From Liopterus haemorrhoidalis (taxonomy: Eukaryota > Arthropoda > Insecta > Coleoptera > Dytiscidae): DNA of 64,000 nt. The stretch is taken from the NCBI GenBank assembly GCA_963971575.1, contig OZ020622.1, positions 36,548,301 to 36,612,300 on the forward strand, in the 5' to 3' direction. The notes under the pieces were generated by a model, which was not told the origin of the DNA, did not search any database, and saw nothing but the letters and a program-made list of their open reading frames with translations. The position numbers and the translations under genes are program-made. This document shows positions 32,607 through 43,691 of the stretch, in pieces. The first letter of the stretch is position 1. Every line of letters starts with the position of its first letter.

Positions 32607-34005
32607 GAAATTTATAAAGAAACCAGCAACAGTGTGAAGGCGGGAAACATTGCGTTTTCCGAAAATATAGTCCCTGGCGTACGCTGACGACATTGTATTG
32701 TTGGCAAAAAGAGCAGCGGAATTAAGGAAAATGCTGCTGAGGTTTAAAAGATATTTAGAGAAGAAAAACATGCGACTTAGCCCAGAAAAATCAAAAGTAG
32801 TAGAGTTCAGAAAAGGAAGTGGCAGAGAGAAGAAAGAACTGTGGAAATGGGGAGACCAAGAACTTGGACAGGTGAAGGAAATCAAATATTTGGGGTACAT
32901 ATTTCAAAAAAATAACGGTAATAACAAATACATAAAGGACAGACAAAAAAAGGCAAGGAACGCGATGGGACAGATCTGAAGCATAGGAGAGAGGGAATTC
33001 AGGACGGATTTTAACAAAAAAATGTTCCTTTATGACAGATTGATAAAGACAATTCTACTGTACAAGGGTGCGAGATATGTGGGTGGAGCGAATACGAAGA
33101 CATAGAAAGAACACAAGAGACTTACATCAAATGGACGCTACAGCTAGACAGACAGACTCCCGGCTATATAGTGCTATCAGAAACAAAACGGGACAAAATC
33201 AGAGTCAACACCGGGGCCAGAGCAGCAAAATTCGAGCATATGATCAGACTAAGCTGCAACGAAATTCTGAGAGAATGCAGGAAGGAAAACGAAAAGAACA
33301 CACAAACAAGTTGAGGAACAGAGAGAAGAAAGTACTATGAAAGAAATTGATATGGCCTGGAGGAAGTAAGGAGAATGCAGGAAGAAGGCGAGGATTACCC
33401 GCAAAGGATGGTGGACAGAGACACGGAAGTACAGGACCAAGAAAGACAGAACAGAACAGACAAAACAAGATACAATGAAGACTACCACAAGATAAAAGAA
33501 GAAACATTACCAAGATACTTGAGAGACAATAACAGAAACCAGAAGACGATTTCCAGATTCAGATGCGGGAACGAGGCGGCAGCCAATCAATTTTGGAGGG
33601 ATGAAGAAGAGAAGAAGTGCCGGACATGTAGAGAAGAACCTGAAACCATGAACCACTTAAGATGCTGTCCAGAAATAGGGGAAGAGCCAGCACGGCTGGA
33701 AAAAATCTTGGAGGAGGCAGGAAGCGGTATAAAATGGATGATGAGAGTCAAAAGGAGCCGAACGCGAGAAAACGGAAAGAAAGACTAGATGTTCCAGAGG
33801 CCACTTTTAATAGTTTATTTTCGTAGTTATAAGATTTCTTGTTAGTTAGTTAGTTATTTATATTTTTGTTAATTAGGAAGTAGATTTAATTGGGATATTT
33901 AAGTTATACACATATTTTAGAATGTAAACAAGAGAAATAATGTATTCCAATTCGAGGCCGAAAGGCAAGAATAAAGATATTATTGATTGATATTGATATT
34001 GACAC
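32607..34005 (+). mobile_element. 5'-truncated LINE with 12-bp target duplication
   Basis: TCGCGGGCCAGA flanks the insert at 32595-32606 and 34006-34017. 3' end has a short repeat tail (TATTGATTGATATTGATATT). The insertion is in an hAT remnant. Confidence 0.75.
32680..33788 (+). pseudogene. LINE RT C-terminal region, broken
   Basis: YADDIVLLAKRAAELRKMLL (RT catalytic YADD), MRLSPEKSKVVEFRKGSG, VKEIKYLGYIFQKN, then frame changes and a last open piece 33375-33788 with SRFRCGNEAAANQFW and KCRTCREEPETMNHLRCCPE, the CCHC-like end of R1/LOA-type LINE ORF2 proteins. Composition is A- and G-rich (Lys/Glu/Arg), as in LINEs of ants and beetles. Confidence 0.65.
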
Positions 34006-34110
34006 TCGCGGGCCAGATTCAATGGGATTTTGGATAGTTATCACGGGCAGGACAAAATGAGGCAACGGGTCGGATCAAGCCCACGAGCCGTAGCTTGCAC
34101 ATGCCTGATT

Positions 34111-34433
34111 TAGGTCATTATAAAACGGACACATTGGGGTCAATCTTTATCTTCAAATTAACAAAAAATCAAATTGATCTGACTATATTTGGTCTAAATT
34201 CTATGGCCGAACAAATACATGTTTATATTGCGCGAAATCTATCTACATTACTCACTTAATCTTGTATGATCATATTTTAATATTATTGTTTGACAGTACT
34301 GGTATTTATTTATATCATAATTCTAACTCAAGTGAAATACTTTGCAACATTCCAATAATATTTTATGCAGATATGTATTCCTTATCTTTTTTATTTTTAT
34401 ATTTTCCTTTCAAGGTAATTGGAAGAGGCGTAG
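34111..34433. other. No gene seen
   Basis: AT-rich intron sequence without supported features. Confidence 0.5.
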
Positions 34434-34435
34434 TA

Positions 34436-35348
34436 CAAGGTGTCTCAAAAGAAATTTTATATTTAGTGGATCGATTAAAAAAAAAGTAAGCCGTATATAG
34501 AAAAAATGTTTATTAATTATTAAAATACACTTTTTGGGGATTTATTTCTTAAAAATAATATCGTCTAAATGTAGACCCTCGCGTTCTCGGCACTCATTTA
34601 ATCGAACAGTAAAATTAGTTATGACGTCTCGGCAGGTGGACTCAGGGATGGCTGCCATTTCGTGACGGATATTTTCTTTCAAATGCGCCAGTGAAGTCGG
34701 TTTATTGGCGTAAACTTTAGATTTAAGATAACCCCCATAGGAAAAAGATGAAAATGAGCTTCATCCGAAAACAAAATGTTGGTAAACGTTGAAAATCGCT
34801 CAATCACCTGATTTACGAAATTAAGCCTCTGACTGGCATCTTGGGGCTTTAATTCTTGCACCAATTGATTTTTGTAGGGGTGCAGCTTTAGGTCTTTGTG
34901 CATAATGCGATGTAATGATGATCTATGCACATTTAAAGCACTTGCGCGCTTCCGAATTGAAAGGTTCGGGTCGTCATGAACAGACTGATTAACATTCTCC
35001 ACGTTTTCCACCGTTCTTGATGACCTAGGTCGCCCGGATTTTGATTTATCCAGCGTTGTATCAGTCTCTTCAAACTTTTTAACCCAATGTCGAATGAGAG
35101 GAATGCTTGGCGCATCATTTAAGTGGCGAAAACCTCGAATACTGCAGAACTTTCTACGCGCTGCAGTCGCCGAATCACCGTTTTTGTAAAACTCTCGCAC
35201 GCATAACGCGCGGTCTGCTCCCGAGAAACGCTCCATAGTGACATTCCCAAGAGCCAGGCTACCGATTGACATAACCCCCGCGCCCCTCGGATACGTTGCG
35301 TTCACGCAGTAAGCTAAATAAATATAAAATTTCTTTTGAGACACCTTG
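34436..35348 (-). mobile_element. Tc1-like element, internally deleted
   Basis: TA-flanked; ends CAAGGTGTCTCAAAAGAAAT and an inverted copy, about 30 bp. 913 bp. Confidence 0.9.
34679..35236 (-). pseudogene. Tc1-like transposase with DUF4817/HTH start, core deleted
   Basis: Start chosen at 35236 (MERFSGADRALCVREFYKNG), inside the terminal repeat; the frame is open further but upstream is element end. Contains a winged-helix pair (HWVKKFEETDTTLDKSKSGR, SALNVHRSSLHRIMH) and the first catalytic Asp in ILFSDEAHFHL. The frame then jumps into a deletion joint. The real C-terminus (SLAHLKENIRHEMAAIPEST, RLNECRERE) is in another frame at 34530-34690. Confidence 0.8.
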
Positions 35349-35510
35349 TATTATATTACCAGGAAAATATAGAATATATCGAAACTTTTTATACAACACA
35401 AACTTAATGAAACAAATTTCATTATTCAAAACAATGCCCTTGTTTTAATATACACATGTCCTAACCAGGGCCGGATTTACAAAACGCGAGGCCCTAGGCT
35501 ACTCAAATTT

Positions 35511-35846
35511 TTAGGCCCCTTCAATAGACCACCTCCTTTTTTTAAAAATATTTCTGAGTTTATCACTTTCAATGCTCAGAACGCTCAGTGCGGATAACCT
35601 GTATTGAGACATTGTGCTCTTTAATTCATTTTTAATTCTGTTAAGTTTTAAAAAAGACCTCACTTTAAAGCAGTTAGTGACCATTAAACTAAGAAGCAGT
35701 CGTAGGATTGCTTCTATGTTAGGTAAAGCCATCTGTATTTTTTCTTTATGCATTATTTGGTAGAGGTCTGCATGAGACTGAGGGAGTTCTTCTAAAGGAG
35801 TGAAATGCTTTTTTTTTACGGATTCCTCAATATCTCTTAGGCCCAA
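35511..35846 (-). pseudogene. hAT transposase C-terminal dimerisation domain
   Basis: Encodes ALPNIEAILRLLLSLMVTNC, FKVRSFLKLNRIKNELKSTM and RLSALSVLSIESDKLRNI, the hATC block of ZMYM1-like hAT transposases. In relatives the segment after TNC reads like ..ERSFSKLKRIKN..; here ERSFS is changed to VRSFL. The BED finger and catalytic RNase H-like domain are missing. Confidence 0.75.
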
Positions 35847-36249
35847 TGAGATATCGACTTTTTGCTACCCATTAACATGTTCAAAAACGTATTTTGTCTT
35901 AGTTAACCTATAAAAATCAAAACTAGATTCAGGGTGAATTATAAAACCCTTCGCATGGTCTGTGTTTCTTGTGTTCCAGCATATTTTATTTTTATTTTTA
36001 GTACCTATGTATCTTTTTGAATATTGAGGCCCACTGGACTTAGGAGGCCCTAGGCTTAAGCCTACTTAGCCTATTGGGTACAACAATGCCCGATGGCGGC
36101 GCTACGAGCGCTGTGAACAGCTGATTGAAACGAGTAATGTGAAAGTTGTCCATATTTGTTTACATGTTAAATCATCGATTTGCAATGGATAATAAACAGC
36201 TATCTTTATTAAATTATTTTAATTTTTAAAGTGCAACAACTTCTTCTAG

Positions 36250-36806
36250 GTGTGTAGTTGAAGGAGAAGAGTTGTTAAACGCCGGAAATCTTATGTTGTG
36301 CGGAATTTTGGACAAAAATGATGAGCATGTCGACATATGTGGGTTATGTTTACAAACAAGCAGTTTGAGAACACCACCTCACGAAGTCACTGGGAAATTA
36401 AAATTTAGTAATGATGTTGAAGTTTTAAATATGTCCTGCACATGTAAAGCAGGAACTACATGCAAACACATTTCAGCTATCCTATTATTTTGTGCAAGGT
36501 GGTAAACAAACCAAAATGAAAGAAGCCAAGATCAGGGCATTGATTGATTGCAACTTTTTGTTCCAGAAACAATATATTGAGTATGGAAATATTAACCAGC
36601 ACAGATTTAAAATGCCTATGGTCTACTTTTAAAAAACCTGTCTTACAACGGTATGAACCGCAACCTCGGTTAGAAACTCTTTGCCTAAATAAATTGATTA
36701 AAAACAAAAACAGGCACTGAAGGTTCAGTGAAAATGTGTTAGAAAAGCTGCGTACAGAATTTGAGACCGCTTGCCCTAATTCTGCATTAAAATTACACGG
36801 GTAGAT
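36250..36806 (+). pseudogene. SWIM zinc-finger gene fragment with an intron, inside the hAT element
   Basis: Starts exactly after a plausible acceptor (CTTCTTCTAG/G). The first exon (36250-36498) encodes VEGEELLNAGNLMLCGI, ICGLCLQTSSLRTPPHEVTG and the SWIM motif MSCTCKAGTTCKHISAILLF (CxC..CxH). A 68-bp GT..AG intron (36499-36566) follows, and a second exon gives ILTSTDLKCLWSTFKKPVLQ, RYEPQPRLETLC. A TGA at 36718 breaks the frame, which continues to about 36806. SWIM-plus-this-tail proteins of unknown role (some with a YqaJ nuclease) are common in arthropods; that link is from memory. Confidence 0.55.
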
Positions 36807-37255
36807 ATTTAATTATGTTCGAGAAGGATTTTTATAATTTAGTGTTTGTTTTTAATTTAATTTGTTTAATAAATACTAGTTTGTTATTATCTCTTCCACA
36901 ACACCAAATTTATTAACAGTTCACAAATTGTTTCTCATTTGGAAAATAGTGGAAGTAAATATTTTTGTTACTTCCTTTTCTTGAGTGACAGCCAAACACA
37001 CACCAATTTGTGTTATAATAACTCATTATAACATAAAGTAATATAAAAAAGAATAATAATTTCTATCAAAAGTTAATATAACAAACAAACTGCAACACTA
37101 ACTTTTAAAAGCAATACAAACTACACGAGAAAACACATGTAAACCAGATGTAAACAATAAACTATTACTTGTTTCGCCTAGTTCAGTTTTAGTCCGCTTG
37201 GCGTCACTTCATAGCGCTGTTGAGCCCAATATGAAAATCCGGCCCTGGTCCTAAC

Positions 37256-37660
37256 GTTCGGGCACCTTGCGAATAGATCAGTCTAATCACGTGGTACGCG
37301 TGACGTTATCTCACGTTTTGGAGGCATCACAAACTGTTAGAGCCATATACCACCATTAAAAATAGACGATTTTGTTAAATAGACGATTTTCAAATTAATA
37401 TTATTAAAATTTGGCACCTCTAATTATGTCGTTTTAATGTCAATGTTATTTTTGAGATGCATATTTAGTATATCAGTGGGAATTATTTAGTTGCCACGGT
37501 GTAACGTAAAATTGTATTTAAATGGTGCAATTCTGTGACAAGCCTATAAGCTATAGACGATCGTATCTAAGAAGTTGTTTTATGTGTTGTTGGATTTTGT
37601 CTGTAAGCTTACAGATTTTCCACAGAATTGTACCATTAATCTGATACTTTACGGTTAACA
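37256..37660. other. No gene seen
   Basis: Intron sequence; no supported feature. Confidence 0.5.
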
Positions 37661-37664
37661 TATA

Positions 37665-38952
37665 CGAGGGTTACCTTTTATGTTTTTACAAACGACCACT
37701 AGATGGCAATATTGAAATGTGTCATTACTATATTCATAAAATTTGACATTTGTTAATGTGAAATCAGTGGCAGCTTAAAAATTGACCGAGTAGTATTTTG
37801 ACAGTGAAAAAAAAAACAGCGTTAAAAAAAGTTTGTGAAAAAATGGATATTACTCGTGCAGGTTTTTGTTGGATGATATTTTACGATTTTAGTAAAGGTC
37901 TAACTCAACAACAATGCATAGATTCGCTTCGTTCAACTTTTGATAGTGAAGCACCATCAGAAAAGACTGTTTACAATTGGTTTGCAGAATTTCGTCGTAG
38001 TCGTGCCACCATCAGTGATCAATCTCGTGAAGGTTGACCAAAATCGGTTATGATTAAAAAAAAACATCAATGCTGTGCGCAAAATGATTGAAGAAGATCG
38101 GCATGTGACTTACCGTGAGATAGAGGCATCCTTTGGTATATTGCAGACTGCAATACATTCGATTTTGCATGAACATTTAGCTGTGAAAAAGATCTGTTCC
38201 CGATGGATTCCGCATAATTTGACCGAAACCCAAAAAAAGGCTAGTATTGATTGGTGTAAGGGAATGCTAAAAAAAATCAACCTAGACACTACAAAATCCG
38301 TATACAACATCGTTACAGGTGACGAAACTTGGTTTTATTGTTATGAACAAAAACGAAAAAAGCAATAATCCAGTGTGTGGGTCTTCCAAGATGATCCGAA
38401 ACCCACAAAAGTTTTTCGTTCACGAAGAACTTCCAAGAAAATGATCGCTTGTTTCTTCGGTTGTACTGGACATGTCGCAACCATTCCTTTAGAGAATCGG
38501 AGAACAATTAATGCTGAATGGTATACAACAATTTGTTTGCCAGAAGTCATCGGAAAAACAACCAAAAACGACGCATCATTCTTCATCATGACAATGCAAG
38601 CTCCCACACAGCACGTCAAACAATTGATTATTTCAATGAGAAAAACATTAACGAATTAATGTCTCATTGCTTGTATTCACCCGATTTAACCCCTAACGAC
38701 TTTTTTTGTTACCCAATGTCAAACAAAAAGTGCGTGGACAGCTATTTTCATCACTTCTAGAAGCTGTTGAAGCCTTCGAAAACCATGTTTTTAAGATACC
38801 AACTTCAGGGTGGAAAAAATGTTTCGAGAATTGGTTTGAACGCATGCAAAAGTGTATAAATCTTAAAGGCGAATATTTTGAAAAACAATAAAACAGCTCC
38901 AAAAAAAATGTTTCTTTCTTAGTTTTTGTAAAAACTTCAAAGGTAGCCCGCG
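37665..38952 (+). mobile_element. Full-length mariner element, inactive
   Basis: TA-flanked; ends CGAGGGTTACCTTTTATGTT and (inverted) CGCGGGCTACCTTTGAAGTT. 1,288 bp, the normal mariner size. 3' part of a second copy is at 40818-41202. Confidence 0.9.
37843..38891 (+). pseudogene. Mariner transposase, full length with stops and frameshifts
   Basis: Starts MDITRAGFCWMIFYDFSKGL, HTH in KTVYNWFAEFRRSRA, stop TGA at 38034, then in other frames RHVTYREIEASFGILQTAIH, NIVTGDETWFYCYE (first Asp), VWVFQDDPKPTKVFRSRRTS, IILHHDNASSHTARQTIDYF (second Asp), LYSPDLTPNDFF (third Asp, DD34D) and the end CINLKGEYFEKQ (38891). At least four disabling changes. Catalytic residues themselves are preserved. Confidence 0.85.
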
Positions 38953-39326
38953 TACTGACAAGTTTAAAGTTGATCACTCAAACAAATACCAGTGTGACAT
39001 CTGTCGATGAAATTACTAACTAGTTTAAATAAGCGGGATTACTTTTAAATCTTTATTCTGGTGGGTAATTTTTCGACGTGGTATAAAAATATCCCACCGT
39101 GCATATTTACGTAACAAAAAGGTGGGAGACTTTTAACTCTGCCATGCTTTAAAAAGTTAAGGGGGTTCAAAAAGGTACTTGGCTAAAATAATTCTTACAG
39201 ATAATACTTTATAAATATTTATTTAAATTAATACATATAATAAAACATAAGTTTTTGTATAAATATATAAAATAATGCAATATAGAACGTATAAAATAGT
39301 GTATCTTTACATTATAAAATTAAATA
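38953..39326. other. AT-rich DNA with possible poly(A) signal of the nested gene
   Basis: TTTATT at 39218-39223 is AATAAA on the - strand, 104 bp past the stop codon of the nested - strand gene. Nothing else was recognised. Confidence 0.35.
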
Positions 39327-39520
39327 TTACAACTCTTTAAAAGGGGGGTATTTAGGTATATCAGGTTCAAATTCGAGTCGAAATTCTGGTTGACTAATTA
39401 GCCACCCATATTCATGGTTAGCGGTTTGTGGAATACGTTTCAGAGTTCTGGTTTCTACAACTGTTTTTTTTGTCCTTTCGTACATCTTCAGAAATATCTT
39501 TCAAACATTTCTGCAGCTTA
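39327..39520 (-). CDS. Nested antisense small gene, exon 2
   Basis: Acceptor TTATATTTTAG/T on the - strand, entering in phase 2 to complete an Ala codon from exon 1. Reads KLQKCLKDISEDVRKDKK to an A8 run (39464-39471), where one base too many shifts the frame; one base fewer continues TVVETRTLKRIPQTANHEYG, WLISQPEFRLEFEPDIPKYP and PFKEL, stop at 39327-39329. The A8 may be a real frameshift or a homopolymer sequencing error. A second model avoids the shift: donor at 43687 and acceptor at 39498 (weak, AAAG/ATA) give an intact 100-aa protein. Sits 7.9 kb upstream of aminopeptidase exon d, on the opposite strand. Confidence 0.55.
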
Positions 39521-39754
39521 CTAAAATATAAATTTTATTAATTACTAGCTGGAGTACCCGTACTTCGTACCGTTTTTGTTATGTACATGTTATGTACTTG
39601 CTGTAACGTAAATGTTTCAATTTCATGTGGAATAAAATAATTGTTTCTTTATTCTAAACCAATTATACAGTCAGCTCTGGTATCGACTCAGCCTAAAGTA
39701 TTTAATACTTAAGAGAATAAGCTACCCAGTAGTGGTTTGTCGGCGAAAGGGTGT

Positions 39755-39950
39755 ATTTCCGAAATGTTTACTATTTTTTCTGAGAATTGTCCAAGTCGGA
39801 GCACAGTGTTTCGTTGGTATAAACAATTCCAAAGAGAAATTTTTAACCTAGATGATTTTAAACCTCGTCCAGGAAGGCCCCGTGAAACAGTTATAGTATT
39901 TCCAAAATGAAATGGCCACTCTTGTTAAGAAGTTTAACAATGCTGTAATG
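39755..39950 (+). pseudogene. Mariner HTH fragment
   Basis: NCPSRSTVFRWYKQFQREIF followed by KPRPGRPRETV is the HTH_48-type region of a mariner transposase. Stops flank it and there are no terminal repeats. Confidence 0.55.
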
Positions 39951-39954
39951 GGTT

Positions 39955-40680
39955 TAGGGCAGTAATCCCAAGACTTATTGCACTAAAAAGAATATAAGAG
40001 GTATTAAAGGAATGGTAAATTTAAATCGAATAGATGTAACACTAGTTCAATTGAAGTTTGTTAAAAACCATTAAGGATATTTTCCAAATTTATAATCCTA
40101 TTGTTTCTAAATTTTAGGGGTTGTTATACTTGTTTGTTAGTTAATTTTCAACGTTCATTGCGTGCATACATTAACAATATGGCTCTTTGGCGACCATTTG
40201 ATTTTGAAGAAATTCCTAAATTCTGTAGTGATAACAGTGAATCTGTGCAAGGTGATTTGGAGTGCGAAAATGTGGACATCGACGTGGAATGCTAAAATGT
40301 GGACGTGGCTACAAATGAAAAATGTCATTTGTCAGAAGATTGCAAAGTTCTGATACTGAACGTTTATAAAAAGTTAGTTTCGGAAGGTAAAGACAAACCT
40401 ATACTTAGAACTACGGAATTAACTAGTGTTCCATACAGAACAATTCAACGTATTATTGTTCGTGGCAAAAATCAGCAGCGAAAACGACCCGATTTACAAG
40501 TTTTCAAGAAAATAGATGGTTTTATGTCTAAAACAATAATAAATAAAATATAAGACTTTTATTCGAAAAATATAGTGCCGACTGTGCCGATCTTTTAATA
40601 AAAAAGTTGGAAGAAGACGGAATAAAATTTTCACACAAAGTTAGCCATATGTATAAATATTTTTAGTTTCTAGGATTTAT
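39955..40680 (+). mobile_element. Tc1-like remnant with transposase-like ORF
   Basis: The 5' 220 bp are repeated at 18763-18985. Downstream is the ORF at 40178-40553, then AT-rich DNA. Right end not found. Confidence 0.45.
40178..40553 (+). pseudogene. Putative transposase DNA-binding region (HTH), nonsense-interrupted
   Basis: MALWRPFDFEEIPKFCSDNS... is acidic, then a TAA at 40293-40295, and the same frame goes on with HLSEDCKVLILNVYKKLVSE, TELTSVPYRTIQRIIVRGKN. A homeodomain-like HTH with SVPYRTIQRI as recognition helix suits the N-terminus of an IS630/Tc1-type transposase found in hemipteran and coleopteran genomes. Identity is inferred from shape, not from a match. No catalytic part. Confidence 0.4.
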
Positions 40681-40817
40681 TTTTGTTGCAAAAAAAAGAT
40701 TTTTGTTGTGCAAATTTGAAGTATTTAATATAGACTATAAAGACTTTAAAACAAAACGATTTTTAAACATGCCTATATTTATAATTTAAATATAGTCAGT
40801 CCTAAGCCTGATAAAAA

Positions 40818-41202
40818 TATGTCGCATCATTCTTCATCATGATAATGCAAGCTCACACACAGCACGTAAAACAATTGATTATTTGAAGAAGAAAAACATC
40901 AAATTAATGGCTTATTGCCCGTATTCACCTGATTTATCCCCTAACGACTTTTTTTTACCCCAATGTCAAACAAAAAATGCGTGGACAGCGATTTTCATCA
41001 CCTCAAGAAGCTGTTGAAGCCTTCGAAAACCATGTTTTCGAGATACCAACTTCAGAGTGCAAAAAATGTTTCGAGAATTGGTTTGAACGCATGCGAAAGT
41101 GTATAAATCTGAAAGGCGAATATTTTGAAAAGCAATAAAACAGGTTGTTCCAAAAAAAAATTTTTTTTCTCAGTTTTTGTAAAACTTAAAAGGTAGCCCT
41201 CG
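40818..41202 (+). pseudogene. Mariner 3' end, second copy of the 37665 family
   Basis: Matches 38565-38952 closely: HHDNASSHTARKTIDY, the DD34D third-Asp region, the stop, and the terminal repeat AGGTAGCCCTCG followed by TA (41203). 5' part absent. Confidence 0.8.
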
Positions 41203-41684
41203 TATATTGAACGTGATGGGAAGTACTTTGAAAAAGTTTAAAAAGTAAGCCCGTATCTCAAAGTTTCCTAGCGTCCTACGTATATGCAATAGGGATGGGG
41301 AAAAAACATCGATGTATCGAAAACATCGATGTTTTTACCATTGATGATCAGCTGGCGATAGTATCGATAAAACATCGATGTCTACTATCGATGTCGATGT
41401 TTAAACTTTGAAATTCAGAAACTACCGCTAGAGGCGCTGGAATCTTAAAAATTTAATTTTTATTAAAATTAGTACACAAAATATATGCGCCGTCTATTGT
41501 GATATAACAATACTAATAGTGTTAATTTTTATTCTTCTTAGCAGTTAGCAGAATACGAAAAAATAAGAAGAAACTTCTAATTTTTGCAAACAATGTGAGC
41601 GACCAACGACGCCAACACACTTTTTCTTTTTGAGTCTTGTTGACACTTTCCCAATTGTTATTCCTCCAATCCCTGGATTTTTGT

Positions 41685-41817
41685 AAGTTGTCATTAGCTT
41701 TTTTTTATATATTGAAGTTGACTTTTCCTGAACAAAATGATCAAAAGTTTCAATTAATCGGTAAAAGTAACTAGAATTGAAAATCTAGTTCCGCCTAAAC
41801 AAAAGGAACAGACTTTA
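41685..41817 (-). mobile_element. CAGTCTG MITE, inverted partial copy
   Basis: Inverse of the copy at 41955-42142, sharing about 130 bp of terminus and interior (AATCTAGTTCCGCCTAAAC). The two lie head to head with a 137-bp spacer. Confidence 0.65.
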
Positions 41818-41954
41818 TTTCATCTTAAAAAAGTATAAAAATAATTGTGTATGACAGTGTTATTTTTATGTTAAATAATATAAAATTAACATTAAGATTA
41901 CTATATTAGTATTGTAATAAAATTCAATATTTCATTTTAGAAATGTAAAAATAG

Positions 41955-42142
41955 TGAGGTCTGTTTCCTTTGGTTTAAGCGGAACTAGATTTTCAATTCT
42001 AGTTACTTTTACCGATTGATTGAAGCTTTTGATCATTTTGTTCAGGAAAAGTCAACTTCAATATATAAAAAAATATCTAATGACAAATTACAAAAATGAA
42101 AATTGCGGTTAGTTCCGCCTAATCGTTTGGAATAGACTGTAG
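41955..42142 (+). mobile_element. CAGTCTG MITE, complete copy
   Basis: About 186 bp from GGTCTGTTTCCTTTGGTTTA to CCGCCTAATCGTTTGGAATA/GACTG followed by TA. Left end diverged. Confidence 0.7.
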
Positions 42143-42315
42143 GTACAAATTAGGATTATTATATTGGGTATGATAATATTAATGTGAAATTAATTACTAT
42201 TAAAAAGGAATATTTCTATTTCAAAATCTAATAAATGCTTTTTGTGTATTATGTGTTACTTTTTTCGTATTTTATCTTTACATTATTAAATAAAGCCTAT
42301 ATAATATAAATAAAT

Positions 42316-42391
42316 AACTTTTTAGGGTTTTGTAGGTATGACCAAAAAACCCTTATACCGTCATTTTGTTGTCTGTCTGTCTGTCTGTCTA

Positions 42392-42452
<61 letters not shown>

Positions 42453-43310
42453 TCGGTAAAAATTGTAGCCAAACGGCTAAACCTAGAGAGTTGAAATTTG
42501 GCATGCTTATACAACTCTTTGACCCGCACATAGGAAAAATACTAAAACATCTAAAAAACATACCCCCCTAAAAATATAAACAAATATGTGCTCATCGAAA
42601 ACAAAAATATTTTTTTTAAATTCTGAGTAGGGTATCAAATGAAAGCCCTTAGTACGTGGATTAACGATCAAATTTTTATTTTTTAAAATAAATTATTTTG
42701 ATGCGATTTTTGCCAAAATTGTGCAAAAAAATTTTTGTCCCACACCCTGTAGCCCAGATGGTTTAAACTAAAAATCTAAAAAAATTCTAAGTAATGTATA
42801 TTGGTGTGAACCGAAATAGTACAACAGGAATTTTTGATCAGATTATGTTTTCGGAAAAAAACGCATTTTTTGTGGTTTTTGGTTCACAAAGTACAAAAGT
42901 TATGCCAATGTAAAACACTCACATGCAAGGCGTGCGATGGCGTAACGGATTAGAGCACTGGTGTTGTAAGCTGGAAAACGAAGGAGTTCGTTTTCGCAAT
43001 CGATATAAACGAGTACGGAGTGAATTTTATTTTTTGTTTTTTTTTTGCATTTTTATTATGTTGAAATTATTTTGTCAAAATTCTAGTTATATTTTGACAA
43101 ATGTTGTATTTAATTTTTAAGAGCGTAAATTTAATAACCAGTCTTATATGATTAACAGATGATAAATTATGTTCAAAATATCGTTCATTTTGCAGTGATT
43201 ACTACAAAGTAACATTTGTGCTACACACTCAGCATACCGCCTTCACTTATTATATACCTGCGAAACCCTGAAATGTGTGAGTATTCACACTTCACATAAA
43301 TTTTTTTAAT
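42316..43310 (+). mobile_element. HINE-type element, copy C
   Basis: Complete: AGGGTTTTGTAGGTATGACC start, long (GTCT)n at 42369-42452, ATACCTGCGAAACCCTG, GTGTGAGTATTCACAC and T-run. Longest microsatellite of the family here. Confidence 0.7.
42925..43020 (+). other. tRNA-like pol III module inside HINE copy C
   Basis: Box A-like TGGCGTAACGG at about 42947; box B region rearranged (ATCGATATAAACGAGTACGG). A decayed version of the module in copies A and B. Confidence 0.4.
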
Positions 43311-43691
43311 ATTAATAAAACATCGATGTTTCCGATACATCGATGTTTTTCCTTCGATGTTTTGTCAACATCGATAGTAAGCGCCGATGTTAACATCGAT
43401 TTACAACCTTAATATGCAATTATCAAAAGAAAGCAAGATAAATGAAAACCTAATTTATAAAAATACTTAAAATAAAAAGCAAAAATTTAATAATATAATT
43501 AAAAAAATATGTTCGACTCGCGTCAAAATCGGCTTTCTACAGAGTTTTAGGAACGGATTCCCGTAGTAAGTCAAGGACTACCTGTACTGTATTTGCAGCA
43601 TGGAAATTGTTCTCAGTGAGCAGCGGTAACTACTGCTTTCTTACTTGAAATGCACTACAGAATATGAAAGACTGAATTTAAGTTTACTAAC

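Larger units (their letters stand above)
32150..34110 (-). pseudogene. hAT transposase C-terminal fragment split by a LINE
   Basis: - strand 32200-32580: KLTAFAQKRITLFGITYKCE, QLFSRMKLVSQKQG; the CEQLFSRMK block belongs to hAT dimerisation regions of the GTF2IRD2/ZBED kind. The element's end, CAGGCATGTGCAAGCTACGG on the - strand, is at 34110. The LINE 32607-34005 separates the two. Degenerate. Confidence 0.55.
35466..37247. mobile_element. hAT element with 8-bp duplication GTCCTAAC and captured sequence
   Basis: Ends CAGGGCCGGATTTAC / AAATCCGGCCCTG; GTCCTAAC on both sides (35458-35465, 37248-37255). Contains the hAT dimerisation-domain ORF at the left end (- strand) and a SWIM zinc-finger gene fragment in the middle (+ strand). 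Confidence 0.9.
41290..43411. mobile_element. hAT element with ATCGATGT repeats, loaded with insertions
   Basis: 8-bp duplication ATATGCAA (41282-41289, 43412-43419). Ends TAGGGATGGGGAAAAAACAT and (inverted) TAAGGTTGTAAATCGATG are diverged. Sub-terminal tracts are made of ATCGATGTTTT-type words on both sides. Inside are a CAGTCTG MITE pair (41685-42142) and HINE copy C (42316-43310), so the original element was under 1 kb. Confidence 0.75.
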
